From contig OZ241868.1 in the NCBI GenBank assembly GCA_965202905.1, forward strand, positions 1,116,001 through 1,180,000: DNA of 64,000 nt, in the 5' to 3' direction. The notes beneath the pieces are model-generated. The model did not search any database and was not told the DNA's origin. It saw only the letters and a list, made by a program, of their open reading frames with translations. This document shows, one piece after another, positions 25,955 through 35,319 of this stretch. This DNA is from CAYFYS01 sp965202905 (GTDB taxonomy: Bacteria; Pseudomonadota; Alphaproteobacteria; MPNO01). Position 1 is the first letter of the stretch. Each line of letters starts with the position of its first letter. A program made the position numbers and the translations under genes.

Positions 25955-27553
25955 CTAAGCCGGGGGCAACCGGACGATGAAGCGCGCGCCGTCGATACCG
26001 CCGTCCTCGCGATAGCGGTTGGTCGCCGAGATCGTGCCGCCGTGGGCGTCGACGATCTGGCGCGAGATGTTGAGCCCGAGCCCGGAATGGTTGCCGAAAT
26101 CCTCGCCGTCCGGCCGCTGGCTGTAAAAGCGTTGAAAGACCGAATCGAGATTCTCCTCGGGAATTCCGGGTCCGGCATCGTCCACAGTGACCGCGTAGAG
26201 GCCGTTCTCGCGCGCCACCCGGATGCGGATCGGGGCGCCCTCCGGGCTGAACGAAAACGCGTTCGACAACACGTTCTGGAAAACCTGCACGAGCCTGGTT
26301 TCAATCCCGTTGACGATCGGCGAGTCGATCTTCATTTCGAGATCGAGCGGCTGATGCTGTCCGGGATCGGTCGAGCCGTGGACTTCGACCAGGGTCCGGA
26401 GCAGTTGGCCGATGTCTATCTCCTCCATCGTCGTGCGGGCGAGTTCCGTATCGAGGCGCGAAGCGCTGGAGATGTCAGAGATCAGCCGGTCCAGCCGCAT
26501 CACGTCCTGCTGGACGATCGCCATCAGCTCGCGCTGCTGATGAGGGTTCTTGACCCGCGAGGCGGTCTCGACGGCGCTGCGGAGCGAGGTCAGCGGGTTC
26601 TTGATCTCGTGGGCGACGTCTGCGGCGAAGCGCTCGACCGCTCCCATGCGGGTCCACAGATCCGCGGCCATGTCGCGCAGCGCCCCGGAAAGATCGCCGA
26701 TCTCGTCACGGCGCGACGTGAAATCGGGGATCTGCGAGATCTCGGACCGGCCGCCGCGCACGCCGCGGGCCGCCTCGGCGAGCCGGCGGACCGGCCGGGC
26801 GATCGCTCCGGCGAGGTAGAACGACAGGATCACCGTCACGCACAATGCGATGCCGAAAACCTTGAGGATCCCGAACCGGACATCGCGCACGGCAGCCTCG
26901 ATCTCGTTGCCGCTGACGGTGAGCATCAGCGCACCCAGCACCTTCTTGAAGCGCTGAACCGGCGCCGCGACGATCAGCACCATCCGGTTGGCCTGGTCGT
27001 AGAGGATATTGACCCGGGTCTCGCCGTTGAGCGCGGCGACGACCTCGGGATAGTCATTGGCCCGCTCGACCGCGCGCTCGACATAGGTGTGCGGCCGCTT
27101 GCGCGAGGACGTTAGCCGGAGGATCTGTTCGTAGATATCGAGCGACAGCGCGCCGATGAAACCTTCTTCATCGGGCGGCGGCAGCAGCTCCTCCTCGACC
27201 CCGAACCCCGGCCCGGCGAGCGTTCGGCTGTCGACGATCAACCCGCCTTCGGCGCCGAACAGCCGGGCGCGAGCCCGCGTCGGTTCGACCAGGCGCCGCA
27301 GCATCGGCCGGGCGACCGGCGTCAGAATGGCCTGAGCGCCGTCCTCTCCGGCCCCGACCGCGCCCTGGCCGAGCGCGCCGGCGAAGATCTCGGCCTGGGT
27401 GTTGAGCGATTCGACCTCGGCGTCGATCAGCCCCTGCTCGTACTGGCCGAGATACAGCAGACCCGCCACCAGGACGCCAAGGGCCAGGATGTTGACCGTC
27501 AGCACGCGCCACGTCAGCGGCGACAGCCTCGCGGATGTGAAGGCCTTGGTCAT
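25955..27553 (-). CDS. chvG: Sensor histidine kinase ChvG (ExoS type)
   Basis: The protein of 532 residues (from the ATG at 27553) has a first membrane helix (VLTVNILALGVLVAGLLYLG), a periplasmic sensing region of about 220 residues with the GPGFGVEEELLPPP stretch, a second helix (FGIALCVTVILSFYLAGAIA) leading into a HAMP domain, the H-box FAADVAHEIKNPLTSLRSAV with the phosphorylated histidine, and N/G boxes NVLSNAFSFSPEG, DAGPGIPEENL and GLGLNISRQIV. ChvG senses acidity or envelope stress in Agrobacterium and Sinorhizobium. The start is uncertain; the frame is open to 27655. It follows chvI by about 100 bp and precedes hprK. Confidence 0.94.
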   Translation of the reverse strand: MTKAFTSARLSPLTWRVLTVNILALGVLVAGLLYLGQYEQGLIDAEVESLNTQAEIFAGALGQGAVGAGEDGAQAILTPVARPMLRRLVEPTRARARLFGAEGGLIVDSRTLAGPGFGVEEELLPPPDEEGFIGALSLDIYEQILRLTSSRKRPHTYVERAVERANDYPEVVAALNGETRVNILYDQANRMVLIVAAPVQRFKKVLGALMLTVSGNEIEAAVRDVRFGILKVFGIALCVTVILSFYLAGAIARPVRRLAEAARGVRGGRSEISQIPDFTSRRDEIGDLSGALRDMAADLWTRMGAVERFAADVAHEIKNPLTSLRSAVETASRVKNPHQQRELMAIVQQDVMRLDRLISDISSASRLDTELARTTMEEIDIGQLLRTLVEVHGSTDPGQHQPLDLEMKIDSPIVNGIETRLVQVFQNVLSNAFSFSPEGAPIRIRVARENGLYAVTVDDAGPGIPEENLDSVFQRFYSQRPDGEDFGNHSGLGLNISRQIVDAHGGTISATNRYREDGGIDGARFIVRLPPA

Positions 27554-27651
27554 CAAATGCCGTCCGGAGGCACCCTTCTCCGGCGGTCGACGTCCCGGTG
27601 GCATGGCCAAGCGCCGGCACGGGATCGGCCGACCAGCGCCTGGCCCCGATC

Positions 27652-28353
27652 TCAACCGTCCTTGTAGCGGTAGCCTACGCCGTAGAGCGTTTCGATCTGG
27701 CTAAAGTCGTCGTCTACGACCTTGAATTTCCTGCGCAAGCGCTTGATATGGCTGTCTATCGTACGGTCGTCAACGTAAATGTGCTCGCCATAGGCGGCAT
27801 CCATCAACTGGTTCCGGCTCTTGACGTGTCCGGGCCTGAGCGCAAGAGCCTTGACCAGCAGGAACTCGGTCACCGTGAGGTCGATCGACTTGCCTTTCCA
27901 GGAGCACAGATGCCGCGATGCGTCCAGCGTGAGCGGCCCGCGCTCCAGCGGCGGCTCGCCGTTCCCATCGCCGGCATGGGCGCCGTCCTTCTCGTGGCGC
28001 CGGAGGATCGTGCGGATGCGCTCCAAAAGCAGGCGCTGGGAGAACGGCTTCTTGATGTAGTCGTCCGCGCCCATCCGCAAGCCGAGAACCTCATCAACCT
28101 CGTCGTCCTTGGAGGTCAAGAAGATGACCGGCATGGCGGTCTGCCTGCGCAGGCGCTGGAGCAGTTCCATGCCATCCATCCGCGGCATCTTGACGTCGAG
28201 CACCGCCAAGTCCGCGGGGGTGTTCGACAAGCCCTGGAGCGCGGCGGCCCCGTCGTTGAAGGTACGGACCTCGAAGCCTTCAGCCTCCAGCAGCATCGAC
28301 ACCGAGGTCAGGATGTTCCGGTCGTCATCGACCAAAGCGATCTTCTGTTTCAC
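27652..28353 (-). CDS. chvI: Response regulator ChvI, OmpR family
   Basis: The 233-residue protein has a receiver domain (KIALVDDDRNIL; phosphoacceptor in LAVLDVKMPRMDGMELL; conserved lysine in DDYIKKPF) and an OmpR-type winged helix at the C-terminus (VKSRNQLMDAAYGEHIYVDD, then IDSHIKRLRRKFK). It is the partner of ChvG downstream. Known targets in rhizobia include envelope, exopolysaccharide and stress genes. Its proximity to pckA and to the hprK-rapZ-PTS genes is a conserved feature of many alphaproteobacteria. Confidence 0.97.
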   Translation of the reverse strand: MKQKIALVDDDRNILTSVSMLLEAEGFEVRTFNDGAAALQGLSNTPADLAVLDVKMPRMDGMELLQRLRRQTAMPVIFLTSKDDEVDEVLGLRMGADDYIKKPFSQRLLLERIRTILRRHEKDGAHAGDGNGEPPLERGPLTLDASRHLCSWKGKSIDLTVTEFLLVKALALRPGHVKSRNQLMDAAYGEHIYVDDRTIDSHIKRLRRKFKVVDDDFSQIETLYGVGYRYKDG

Positions 28354-28380
28354 GACGATCCCTTTGGGTTCAGTTGCCGG

Positions 28381-28917
28381 TCAACACGCCTTTCTTCCGG
28401 CGCAGGGCCGGGTCGGCAGGCCGCTGGCGATCCAGCCGGGCCGGCGCGCGCTACCCGACATTCCGGCCGAAACGTCATAAACATCGCTAAATCCGTTCGA
28501 TTCCAGCATCCGCAGGGCGCGTGCCGAGCGCACCCCGGCGGCGCAGATCAACGCGACCGGCCGCGACCGGTCGCCGCGCACCGTCTTCAGGATCTCGCGA
28601 ACAAAGGCCTTGGCGCCTTCGGGGTTGTGAATCGTAACGGCGTGACCGCGGGCGGGTATACCGGTGCGGCGCCATTCACCGGGCGAGCGGACATCGATCA
28701 GCACGACCTGGCCCCGGCCGGCCATGCGGTCGGCGTCCTCAAGGCTCAGCCTGCCGCCAGCCGTCGCGACCCCGGGCAGGCCCGCAACCGCCAAAGCGAA
28801 AACCGTCATGCGCGCAGCCCGGCCGGCCGCGCGCCGACCGGCTCGCAAACGTTCACCGATCGCGTCCATGAAGAAGGAAATAGCGATTTGGGCGCGCCGC
28901 GCAAGCCGGCCGAACAT
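28381..28917 (-). CDS. Exported rhodanese-like protein
   Basis: The 178-residue product has a long basic N-terminal region, then a hydrophobic segment (MTVFALAVAGLPGVATAG) that reads as a signal peptide, and a rhodanese domain with VVLIDVRSPGEWRRTGIPAR and the active-site loop ICAAGVRSARAL carrying the catalytic cysteine. Such proteins move sulfane sulfur in the periplasm or bind metal or thiol partners. The start is uncertain: ATG at 28917 follows AGGAAATC closely, but ATG at 28809 would begin exactly at the signal peptide. Divergent from the next gene. Confidence 0.83.
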   Translation of the reverse strand: MFGRLARRAQIAISFFMDAIGERLRAGRRAAGRAARMTVFALAVAGLPGVATAGGRLSLEDADRMAGRGQVVLIDVRSPGEWRRTGIPARGHAVTIHNPEGAKAFVREILKTVRGDRSRPVALICAAGVRSARALRMLESNGFSDVYDVSAGMSGSARRPGWIASGLPTRPCAGRKAC

Positions 28918-28965
28918 GATTTCCTATGTTGACCGCCTCGGCCGCATCGACCGAGAGTCGCCACC

Positions 28966-29679
28966 ATGGCCGAGAACCGCAAGACCGTCGTGGCCCGGGC
29001 GCGATCGATCGTCCGGAGCGGCGACAAGGCGACGCTCGCGACCCTGATGGGCGCGGACGGAGCCCCCTACACGTCCCTGGTCATGGTCGCCTGCGATCAG
29101 ATCGGGGCACCGCTGATGCTGCTGTCCGACCTCGCGCAGCACACTCGGAATCTCGCTTGCGACCCGCGCGCCTGCCTCGCCTTCGATGCGACCGACGGCC
29201 ATGACAACCCGCTGGCCGGGCCGCGGCTCAGCCTGATGGGCCCGGCCTCGGTCACCGACGACGCGGCGCTCATCGGCCGCTACCTGCGCCGCTACGGCGA
29301 TGCCGCGGACTACCTGGCGCTGGGCGATTTCCGGCTGTATCGGCTCGCGGTCGAGCGGGCGCACATCGTCGCGGGATTCGGGGCGATCCACTGGCTCGAG
29401 CCGACCGAGATCACTGTCGCCGCGGCGCCAGCGCTCGCCGAGGCCGAGGAAGACATCCTCGAGCACATGAACGCGGACCATGCCGATGCCGTGGCGCTCT
29501 ATGCGCGCGGCAACGCGGGCGAGTGTCGGATGACCGGCATCGATCCGGCGGGCCTGGATCTGATCGGGCCGGCCGGGCGCGTGCGCTGCGACTTCGACGT
29601 GCCGATCGACGGACCGGCGGCGGCACGCAAGGTGCTGGCCGCAATGGCCCGCGCGGCGCGGGCCGGGCTGGCCGGTTGA
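28966..29679 (+). CDS. Pyridoxamine 5'-phosphate oxidase-like protein (HugZ/DUF2470 type)
   Basis: The 237-residue protein has an FMN-binding split-barrel domain at the N-terminus (ATLMGADGAPYTSLVMVACD, LLSDLAQHTRNLACDPRACL) and a C-terminal DUF2470 domain starting at ILEHMNADHADAVALYA. This two-domain layout is that of HugZ-like heme-utilisation proteins and of a common uncharacterised family in alphaproteobacteria; the histidine in MNADHAD is the conserved one. A role in heme handling is possible, but nearby genes give no support. The ATG at 28966 is the family start. Confidence 0.87.
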   Translation: MAENRKTVVARARSIVRSGDKATLATLMGADGAPYTSLVMVACDQIGAPLMLLSDLAQHTRNLACDPRACLAFDATDGHDNPLAGPRLSLMGPASVTDDAALIGRYLRRYGDAADYLALGDFRLYRLAVERAHIVAGFGAIHWLEPTEITVAAAPALAEAEEDILEHMNADHADAVALYARGNAGECRMTGIDPAGLDLIGPAGRVRCDFDVPIDGPAAARKVLAAMARAARAGLAG

Positions 29680-29784
29680 AAGCGTTAACCACTCGCTTTA
29701 TGTTCCCGGAAATAACGAACGACCGGCCCAAACTGCCGTCGATGATCGGTTTTGGGAGCCGCCCCGGCGCCTCAGGAGAAATTC

Positions 29785-31395
29785 GTGGAACAGACCGGAA
29801 CCGTCATCAGTTCTTATGGGCTGGAGAATCATGGCTTGAGCAACCTGTCGGCCGCCCATTGGAACGCCTCGGTCGCGGCGCTCTACGAGCACGGGCTGCG
29901 GCGGGGCGAGGGCGTGCTGGCACTGGGCGGCGGGTTCGTGACCGAGACCGGCGAGTACACCGGCCGCTCGCCCAAGGACAAGTTCATCGTCGACGAGCCG
30001 GGGTCGAGCGGCGACATCTGGTGGGGGCCGGTCAACAACAAAATCGACGAGGCCCATTTCGACATCGTCCACAAGCGGATCCTCGCCTTTTTCCAGGGCC
30101 GCGAGGTCTTCGTCCAGGATGTCTATGCCGGCGCCGATCCGGACTTCCGGCTACCGGTCCGGGTGGTCACCCAGCGGGCTTGGCACAGCCTGTTCACCCG
30201 CAATATGTTCATTCCGCCAACGGACGAGGCGCGGGCAGACTTCAAGCCCGAATTTACCGTCCTGCACGCGCCGGGCATGCAATCGATCCCCGAGATCGAC
30301 GGCACGCGCAGCGAGGTTTTCGTCCTGCTGAACTTCGCCAGGCGGCTGGTCCTGGTCGGCGGCTCGCACTACACCGGCGAAATCAAGAAGACCGTCTTCT
30401 CGGTGCTCAACTACCTGCTGCCGGCCAAGGGTGTCCTGCCGATGCACTGCTCGTCCAACATCGGCGAGACCGGCGACACGGCGATCTTCTTCGGGCTGTC
30501 CGGGACCGGCAAGACGACGCTGTCCTCGGACCCGACACGGACACTGGTCGGCGATGACGAGCACGGCTGGTCGGACAACGGCGTCTTCAACTTCGAAGGC
30601 GGCTGCTATGCGAAGACCATCGACCTCTCCGCCGAGGCCGAGCCCGAGATCTACCATGCCTGCTTTCGCTTCGGGACCGTGCTGGAGAACGTGGTCATCG
30701 ACCCGTGCACCCGCGCGCCGGACTTCGACGACGGCTCGCTGACCGAGAACACGCGGGCGAGCTATCCGCTGCACTTCCTCGGCAAGGTCGACCGGTCCGG
30801 GATCGGCGGGCATCCGAGCAACATCGTCATGCTGACCGCCGATGCGTTCGGCGTCCTGCCGCCGATCAGCCAGCTCAGCCCAGAACAGGCGATGTACCAC
30901 TTCCTGTCCGGCTACACCGCCCGGCTCGCCGGCACCGAACGGGGGCTGGGCAACGAGCCCGAGGCGACGTTCTCGACCTGCTTCGGCGCGCCGTTCCTGC
31001 CGCGCCATCCGACGGTCTACGCCCGGCTCCTGGGCGAGAAAATCGCCCGGCACGGCGCCAAATGCTGGCTGGTCAACACCGGCTGGTCGGGCGGCGCCTA
31101 CGGCGTCGGCGCGCGGATGAAGATCACCCACACCCGCGCGATGGTGCGCGCGGCGATCGAGGGCAAGCTCGCTTCGGTCGCCGTCGCACCCGATCCCAAT
31201 TTCGGCGTGCTGGTGCCCGCCAACGTCCCCGACGTGCCGGCCGACGTTCTGACCCCGCGCAGTGCCTGGTCGAATAAGGACGAGTACGACAGCACCGCCC
31301 GCGGCCTGGCCGCGCGCTTCCAGGCGAACTTCGAGCAGTTCGAGAGCGTGGTCGACGACAAGGTCAAGGCGGCCGCCATCCGCCCTGCCGCCTGA
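29785..31395 (+). CDS. pckA: Phosphoenolpyruvate carboxykinase (ATP)
   Basis: PckA turns oxaloacetate into PEP for gluconeogenesis. The 536-residue protein contains the PEPCK kinase-1a loop FFGLSGTGKTTLSSD, the metal- and substrate-binding LVGDDEHGWSDNGVFNFEGG, the N-terminal TGRSPKDKFIVDEP with the conserved arginine and lysine, and FLSGYTARLAGTE further on. I start it at GTG 29785, preceded by AGGAGAAA at a good distance; an upstream TTG would add 11 residues. In alphaproteobacteria it commonly stands divergent from chvI-chvG, as here, with two genes in between. Confidence 0.96.
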   Translation: MEQTGTVISSYGLENHGLSNLSAAHWNASVAALYEHGLRRGEGVLALGGGFVTETGEYTGRSPKDKFIVDEPGSSGDIWWGPVNNKIDEAHFDIVHKRILAFFQGREVFVQDVYAGADPDFRLPVRVVTQRAWHSLFTRNMFIPPTDEARADFKPEFTVLHAPGMQSIPEIDGTRSEVFVLLNFARRLVLVGGSHYTGEIKKTVFSVLNYLLPAKGVLPMHCSSNIGETGDTAIFFGLSGTGKTTLSSDPTRTLVGDDEHGWSDNGVFNFEGGCYAKTIDLSAEAEPEIYHACFRFGTVLENVVIDPCTRAPDFDDGSLTENTRASYPLHFLGKVDRSGIGGHPSNIVMLTADAFGVLPPISQLSPEQAMYHFLSGYTARLAGTERGLGNEPEATFSTCFGAPFLPRHPTVYARLLGEKIARHGAKCWLVNTGWSGGAYGVGARMKITHTRAMVRAAIEGKLASVAVAPDPNFGVLVPANVPDVPADVLTPRSAWSNKDEYDSTARGLAARFQANFEQFESVVDDKVKAAAIRPAA

Positions 31396-31524
31396 GGCGC
31401 GGATCCTTCAAGCCGGGCGTTCAAGGACTCGAAGAGAAAGCGCCGGCCGGCAGTGCATGCGCGCTTGATCTCGCGCGCCCGGGTTGGCTTGATCCGGCCA
31501 CACCGACCGAGGAGGCGCAGCCAT

Positions 31525-31935
31525 ATGACGGCCGACATCCAGATCTACAACCCCGATGCGCTGGGCGCCCCGCTCGGCCAGTACACCCATGTCACCCGGG
31601 TCACGGCCTCGGAGTTCCTCTTCATCGCCGGCATGCTGTCCGGCGACAGCGCCGGCAACATCATCGGCGAGGGCGACTTCGACGCCCAGTGCGCCCAGGT
31701 CTTCGCCAATATCCACGCAGCGCTGCGCTCGGCCGATGCCGATTGGGCCAACGTGGTCCAGTTCACCACCTACATGGTGCACTCCCAGTCGATCCCCGAC
31801 TTCATGGCCTTCCGGCTCCGCGAGTTCCCGAAGATGTTCCCCGACGGAAAGTACCCGCCCAACACGCTGCTGCTGGTCGACCGGCTGGTGCAGGAGCCGT
31901 TCCTGATCGAGGTCCAGACGATCGCCGCGATCTAG
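31525..31935 (+). CDS. RidA family protein
   Basis: The 136-residue protein has the RidA/YjgF fold with QYTHVTRVTASEFLFIAGML and the C-terminal NTLLLVDRLVQEPFLIEVQT, where the terminal glutamate and nearby aromatic residues line the pocket. The arginine usual in RidA enamine deaminases (the GTTNCR-like loop) is replaced by TLLLVDRL here, so it belongs to a divergent subfamily and its deaminase activity is uncertain. Start at 31525 follows GAGGAGG. It lies 130 bp after pckA in the same direction. Confidence 0.88.
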   Translation: MTADIQIYNPDALGAPLGQYTHVTRVTASEFLFIAGMLSGDSAGNIIGEGDFDAQCAQVFANIHAALRSADADWANVVQFTTYMVHSQSIPDFMAFRLREFPKMFPDGKYPPNTLLLVDRLVQEPFLIEVQTIAAI

Positions 31936-32088
31936 CGCGAGATCCTGTTTCGTTGCATCGCGGGCGCGCGAGTTGAGCGACGCAGGGTTTCGCGAAGCCT
32001 TTGGCGCCGGGGAGCAGTGCCGCGCGGTGCTGGTCCGGTTGCACCGGTCGCGCCGCGGCCGTATCGGAAATTTGACGATCCCGGGGCG

Positions 32089-32967
32089 TCAGCGGCCCTC
32101 GAAGCCGAACCGGAACGCTTCGCCCGATCGCACGATGCGCCCGGCCGTCGGCGTCGGGAAATGCGCCGGCATCACCAGCGCGTCGGTCTCGGCGTGACGT
32201 TCGAGGAATGCGCGGCGGGTCCGATGAGACCGGTCCGCATCGACGCAGAAGCAACTGGAGAGCTGCGGCTCGGCGCATTGCAGCGGGTGGTGCATCACAT
32301 CGCCGCTCATCACCGCTTCCCGACCGCCGCCGAGCACCCGCACGCAAACGTGGCCCGGCGTGTGGCCGCGCGAAGGCTCCAGCCGCACCCAAGGATCGAT
32401 CTCGCGGTCGTCCTCGACAAAATCGACCAGGCCCGCGGCGATGACCGGCAAGATGCAGTCCTCGTAGAAGGGATCGTCGGTGAAGCGCCCGGTCCGGTAC
32501 TCGGTCTCCCAGAACGCCCATTCCTGGCGGTCGAACAGATAGCGTGCGTTGGGGAAGGTCGGCGCCCACCTTCCGTCGATGAGCTGCGTGTTCCAGCCCA
32601 CGTGATCGACATGGAGATGGGTGCACAGGACGTAGTCGACCGACTCTGGCGAGATGTCCGCAGCCGCGAGGTTCGCAAGATACGGCCAGTTCCTGCGGTG
32701 ATACCGCACCTTGCCCGGTCGCTCGCGGTCGTTGCCGCTGCAGGTATCGACCAGGACCACGCTGCGCGGCGTGGTGATGACGAAGCTGTGAAAGGCGACC
32801 ACCAGGAGACCGGATGCCGGGTCCAGCAGATCGGGCTCCAGCCAGTGGCGATGCCGGGCAACGATCTCGTCATCGGCCTGGGGCAGCAGCGTCCTTGGCG
32901 CGATCAACGGCTGCTCGAATTCGAGCACGCGATCGATGCGCACATCTCCCAGGCGCCAAGCGGCCAT
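32089..32967 (-). CDS. MBL-fold metallo-hydrolase
   Basis: The 292-residue protein has the metallo-beta-lactamase zinc motif THLHVDHVGWN (HxHxDH), a third metal histidine in SRGHTPGHV, and an aspartate in VMSGDVMHHP. The N-terminal VLVDTCSGNDRERPG and the overall length place it with lactonase-like enzymes (AHL lactonase/AttM neighbours) rather than beta-lactamases. No signal peptide is present. The substrate cannot be determined. The ATG at 32967 is preferred because upstream residues are not family-like. It is convergent with the RidA gene. Confidence 0.9.
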   Translation of the reverse strand: MAAWRLGDVRIDRVLEFEQPLIAPRTLLPQADDEIVARHRHWLEPDLLDPASGLLVVAFHSFVITTPRSVVLVDTCSGNDRERPGKVRYHRRNWPYLANLAAADISPESVDYVLCTHLHVDHVGWNTQLIDGRWAPTFPNARYLFDRQEWAFWETEYRTGRFTDDPFYEDCILPVIAAGLVDFVEDDREIDPWVRLEPSRGHTPGHVCVRVLGGGREAVMSGDVMHHPLQCAEPQLSSCFCVDADRSHRTRRAFLERHAETDALVMPAHFPTPTAGRIVRSGEAFRFGFEGR

Positions 32968-33079
32968 CGGGGCTCTCCGGTATCGGTTGGATTTGGGATT
33001 AATCCATTCCTGACCCCTGTCGGGCAAGGCTCGCGCGCGCAGTTCACCCAGAATGTCGCCGCGGAACCGGCCGCGCCGC

Positions 33080-33562
33080 TCAAAGAGCGCGCCACATCAC
33101 CAGGGCGTCGACCGTCCCGTCCTGCGGGTGCTCGAACGCTCCGGGCGGGACGCCGGCCGTCTCGAACCCGAAGCGCTGCCATAGCTGCACTGCGCGGCGG
33201 TTGGTCGCGACGACGAAATTGAACTGCATCGCTCGGAATCCGAGGTCCTTCGCCCGTGCGAGCGAGTCTGCGCACATCGCGCTGGCGACGCCGCGGCCAG
33301 TTGCCGACCGGGCGGTCACGTATCCGCAATTCGCGACATGGCCGCCCCCACCCTGGTGGTTGGCGCGCAGATAGCAGGTCCCCTGGACCGCCTCGCCCTG
33401 GCTGGCGACGAAGACATCGTGGCCGGCCCCCGTCCAGTACGCCAGGGCCTCCCCTCTGGACCAGTCGCGTGGCAGCGCGTAAGTCTCGCCCGCCCGCAGC
33501 AACGGCTCCAGAATCTCCCAGATCGCATCGTGGTCGGCCGGGGTGGCGCGGCGGATGACGAT
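33080..33562 (-). CDS. GNAT-family acetyltransferase, apparent AUC start
   Basis: The frame encodes VIRRATPADHDAIWEILEPL, the standard GNAT N-terminus, then the acetyl-CoA-binding TARSATGRGVASAMCAD (variant of Q/RxxGxG/A) and NFVVATNRRAVQLWQRFGFE with the conserved asparagine. Where an ATG is expected there is ATC at 33560-33562, with a well-placed AGGAG 7 bp upstream (GAAAGGAGCCGCGCC). Either an unusual AUC start is used, or the start was lost by an ATG-to-ATC change, or a GTG at about 33616 serves. The substrate is unknown. It is divergent from the PrpF-like gene. Confidence 0.8.
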   Translation of the reverse strand: MVIRRATPADHDAIWEILEPLLRAGETYALPRDWSRGEALAYWTGAGHDVFVASQGEAVQGTCYLRANHQGGGGHVANCGYVTARSATGRGVASAMCADSLARAKDLGFRAMQFNFVVATNRRAVQLWQRFGFETAGVPPGAFEHPQDGTVDALVMWRAL

Positions 33563-33640
33563 GGCGCGGCTCCTTTCGCTGAACGCGACGCGATGGCTTA
33601 GGATGCCCTGGACCACCGCCGGTGTGAAGCTGGAGGCCCG

Positions 33641-34867
33641 ATGCTCGATCCGATGCCGCGGTTCCTGAACGGACTGCTCGAGATGCCCGTCCATCATGTG
33701 CGCGGCGGGACCTCGACCGGGATCGTCCTTGACGATCGCTGCCTGCCGGGACCGATCGAACTGCGCGAGGAGGTGATCCGCGCCGTCATGGGCGTGCCCG
33801 CCACCGGCGAGGCGCCGGGAAACCGCCAGCTCACCGGGCTCGGTCGCGGAGTCAGCACCAGCAACAAGGTTTTCATCATCGCCCGACCGAGCGGGCCCGG
33901 GGCCGATTTCGACAGCACGCTCGCCCAGCTCGCCTTCGACAAGAGCGCGATCGACTGGAGCGTCAACTGCGGCAACATGACGGCCGCCCTGCCCTTCGTC
34001 GCTTACGAGATCGGCCTGCTCCCCAGGCCGCAAGGCCCGGCCCGGGTGCGAATCCGCAACCGCAACACCGGCGTGGTCACCGAGGCCCGGCTGAAAATGC
34101 CGGCTGCCGGACGGGCGCCGGAGGCGGATACCGAGATCGCCGGGGTGCTGGGCGCGTGGCCGGGCGTCTCGCTATCGCTCAATGCGCCGGCCGGGGCCAC
34201 GACCGGCAGGCTGTTTCCGACAAGCGCCCGGATCGAGACCATCGGCGGCTTCGAGGTCTCTTGCGTCGATTTCGCGATGCCGATGGTGATCGTACGCGCC
34301 TCGGATTTCGGCCGCTCCGCCGACGAGGCGCCCGAGCGGCTCGAGGCCGACGGCGCGCTCAAGACCGCCATGCGGCGGCTCTGGGTCGAAGCCGGTCAAA
34401 AGATGGGCCTTACCCGCGATGGCCGGCCGATGACCGCCGAGGAGCTGGCGGTGAGCGAGACCGTGCCCAAGGTCTGCCTCATCGCCGCGCCCGACGAGCG
34501 CGAAGCCGCGCGGGGTATCAACGTCCGCGCGCGCTACTTCACGCCGCAGACCTGTCACCGGTCGATGGCGGTCACCGGCGGATCCTGCCTCGCCGCAGCC
34601 GCCCTGATCGGCGGAACGCTTGCCAGCGAAGTCGCGGTCGGGCTGCGGACTCTGGGCGCCGAGCCGGCTGAGCACTCCGTCGGGATCGGCAACCCCGCCG
34701 GCGTCCTGGAGGCCAGGATCGCCGGGTGCGAGCGCGCCGCCGGGCCGGACATCGCCGCCGCGTCCTATATGCGCAGCGCCCAGATCCTGCTGCGCGGCCA
34801 CACCCCGCTCTACAACGCTTCGCCGCAGCTTCTGGCTCACTACCGCGAGGCGCTTCAAGCCGCCTGA
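33641..34867 (+). CDS. PrpF-family isomerase
   Basis: The 408-residue protein belongs to the PrpF/methylitaconate isomerase family: it starts MPVHHVRGGTSTGIVLDD, has SVNCGNMTAALPFVAYEIG with the catalytic cysteine region, and ISNPAG-like GIGNPAGVLEARI near the end. Members isomerise 2-methylaconitate in the methylcitrate cycle or 4-oxalomesaconate in gallate degradation (GalD). No prpC, prpD or acnD-like gene is nearby, so the exact reaction is open. The ATG at 33641 precedes a normal N-terminus. Confidence 0.9.
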   Translation: MLDPMPRFLNGLLEMPVHHVRGGTSTGIVLDDRCLPGPIELREEVIRAVMGVPATGEAPGNRQLTGLGRGVSTSNKVFIIARPSGPGADFDSTLAQLAFDKSAIDWSVNCGNMTAALPFVAYEIGLLPRPQGPARVRIRNRNTGVVTEARLKMPAAGRAPEADTEIAGVLGAWPGVSLSLNAPAGATTGRLFPTSARIETIGGFEVSCVDFAMPMVIVRASDFGRSADEAPERLEADGALKTAMRRLWVEAGQKMGLTRDGRPMTAEELAVSETVPKVCLIAAPDEREAARGINVRARYFTPQTCHRSMAVTGGSCLAAAALIGGTLASEVAVGLRTLGAEPAEHSVGIGNPAGVLEARIAGCERAAGPDIAAASYMRSAQILLRGHTPLYNASPQLLAHYREALQAA

Positions 34868-35119
34868 GACCGTACCGTTCAAGGCGCCTCGATCTTTCCG
34901 ACGGCAACGCAGGCGGACTCGGGGACGCCGCCCGGGGAATCGAGCGAGAGAAACGCCGGATCGAACCGGATCGGACAGGCTGTGCTTGGGAGATTCGCAC
35001 GACGATGCCGCACGGCGCGCAGCCCGATCGGCCAAGAACGCCGCCGCGGCACTGGCAAACCAACCCGCGGATTGCTATATAGCGGCATCGTGGGCCGCGC
35101 CCCGGCGCGGCGCCTCCGA

Positions 35120-35192
35120 TCCCCGGTAGCTCAGTTGGTAGAGCGGGTGGCTGTTAACCACCATGTCGCTGGTTCGAGTCCGGCCCGGGGAG
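35120..35192 (+). tRNA. tRNA-Asn (anticodon GTT)
   Basis: The acceptor TCCCCGG/CCGGGGA, the D-arm AGCTCAGTTGGTAGAGC, the anticodon loop CTGTTAA on a GGTGG/CCACC stem, and the T-arm GTTCGAGTC fold normally. Discriminator G is followed by encoded CCA (35193-35195). A rho-independent terminator follows at once. Confidence 0.97.
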
Positions 35193-35203
35193 CCATTTCA
35201 CAG

Positions 35204-35237
35204 AAAGGCCGTTGGAGATCTCTCCAGCGGCCTTTTA
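35204..35237 (+). terminator. Rho-independent terminator of tRNA-Asn
   Basis: AAAGGCCGTTGGAGA pairs with TCTCCAGCGGCCTTT (15-bp stem with one G-T pair, very tight 2-nt centre), followed by TTTTAT. It lies 9 bp after the tRNA CCA, so it ends the tRNA transcript. Confidence 0.88.
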
Positions 35238-35319
35238 TGCGCCGATCGTCGCCGTTTCGGCCACAATGGCCGCAGGCGACCACGCTTGCGGATTTCCATG
35301 TCTACTTTGTCATGTCGTT

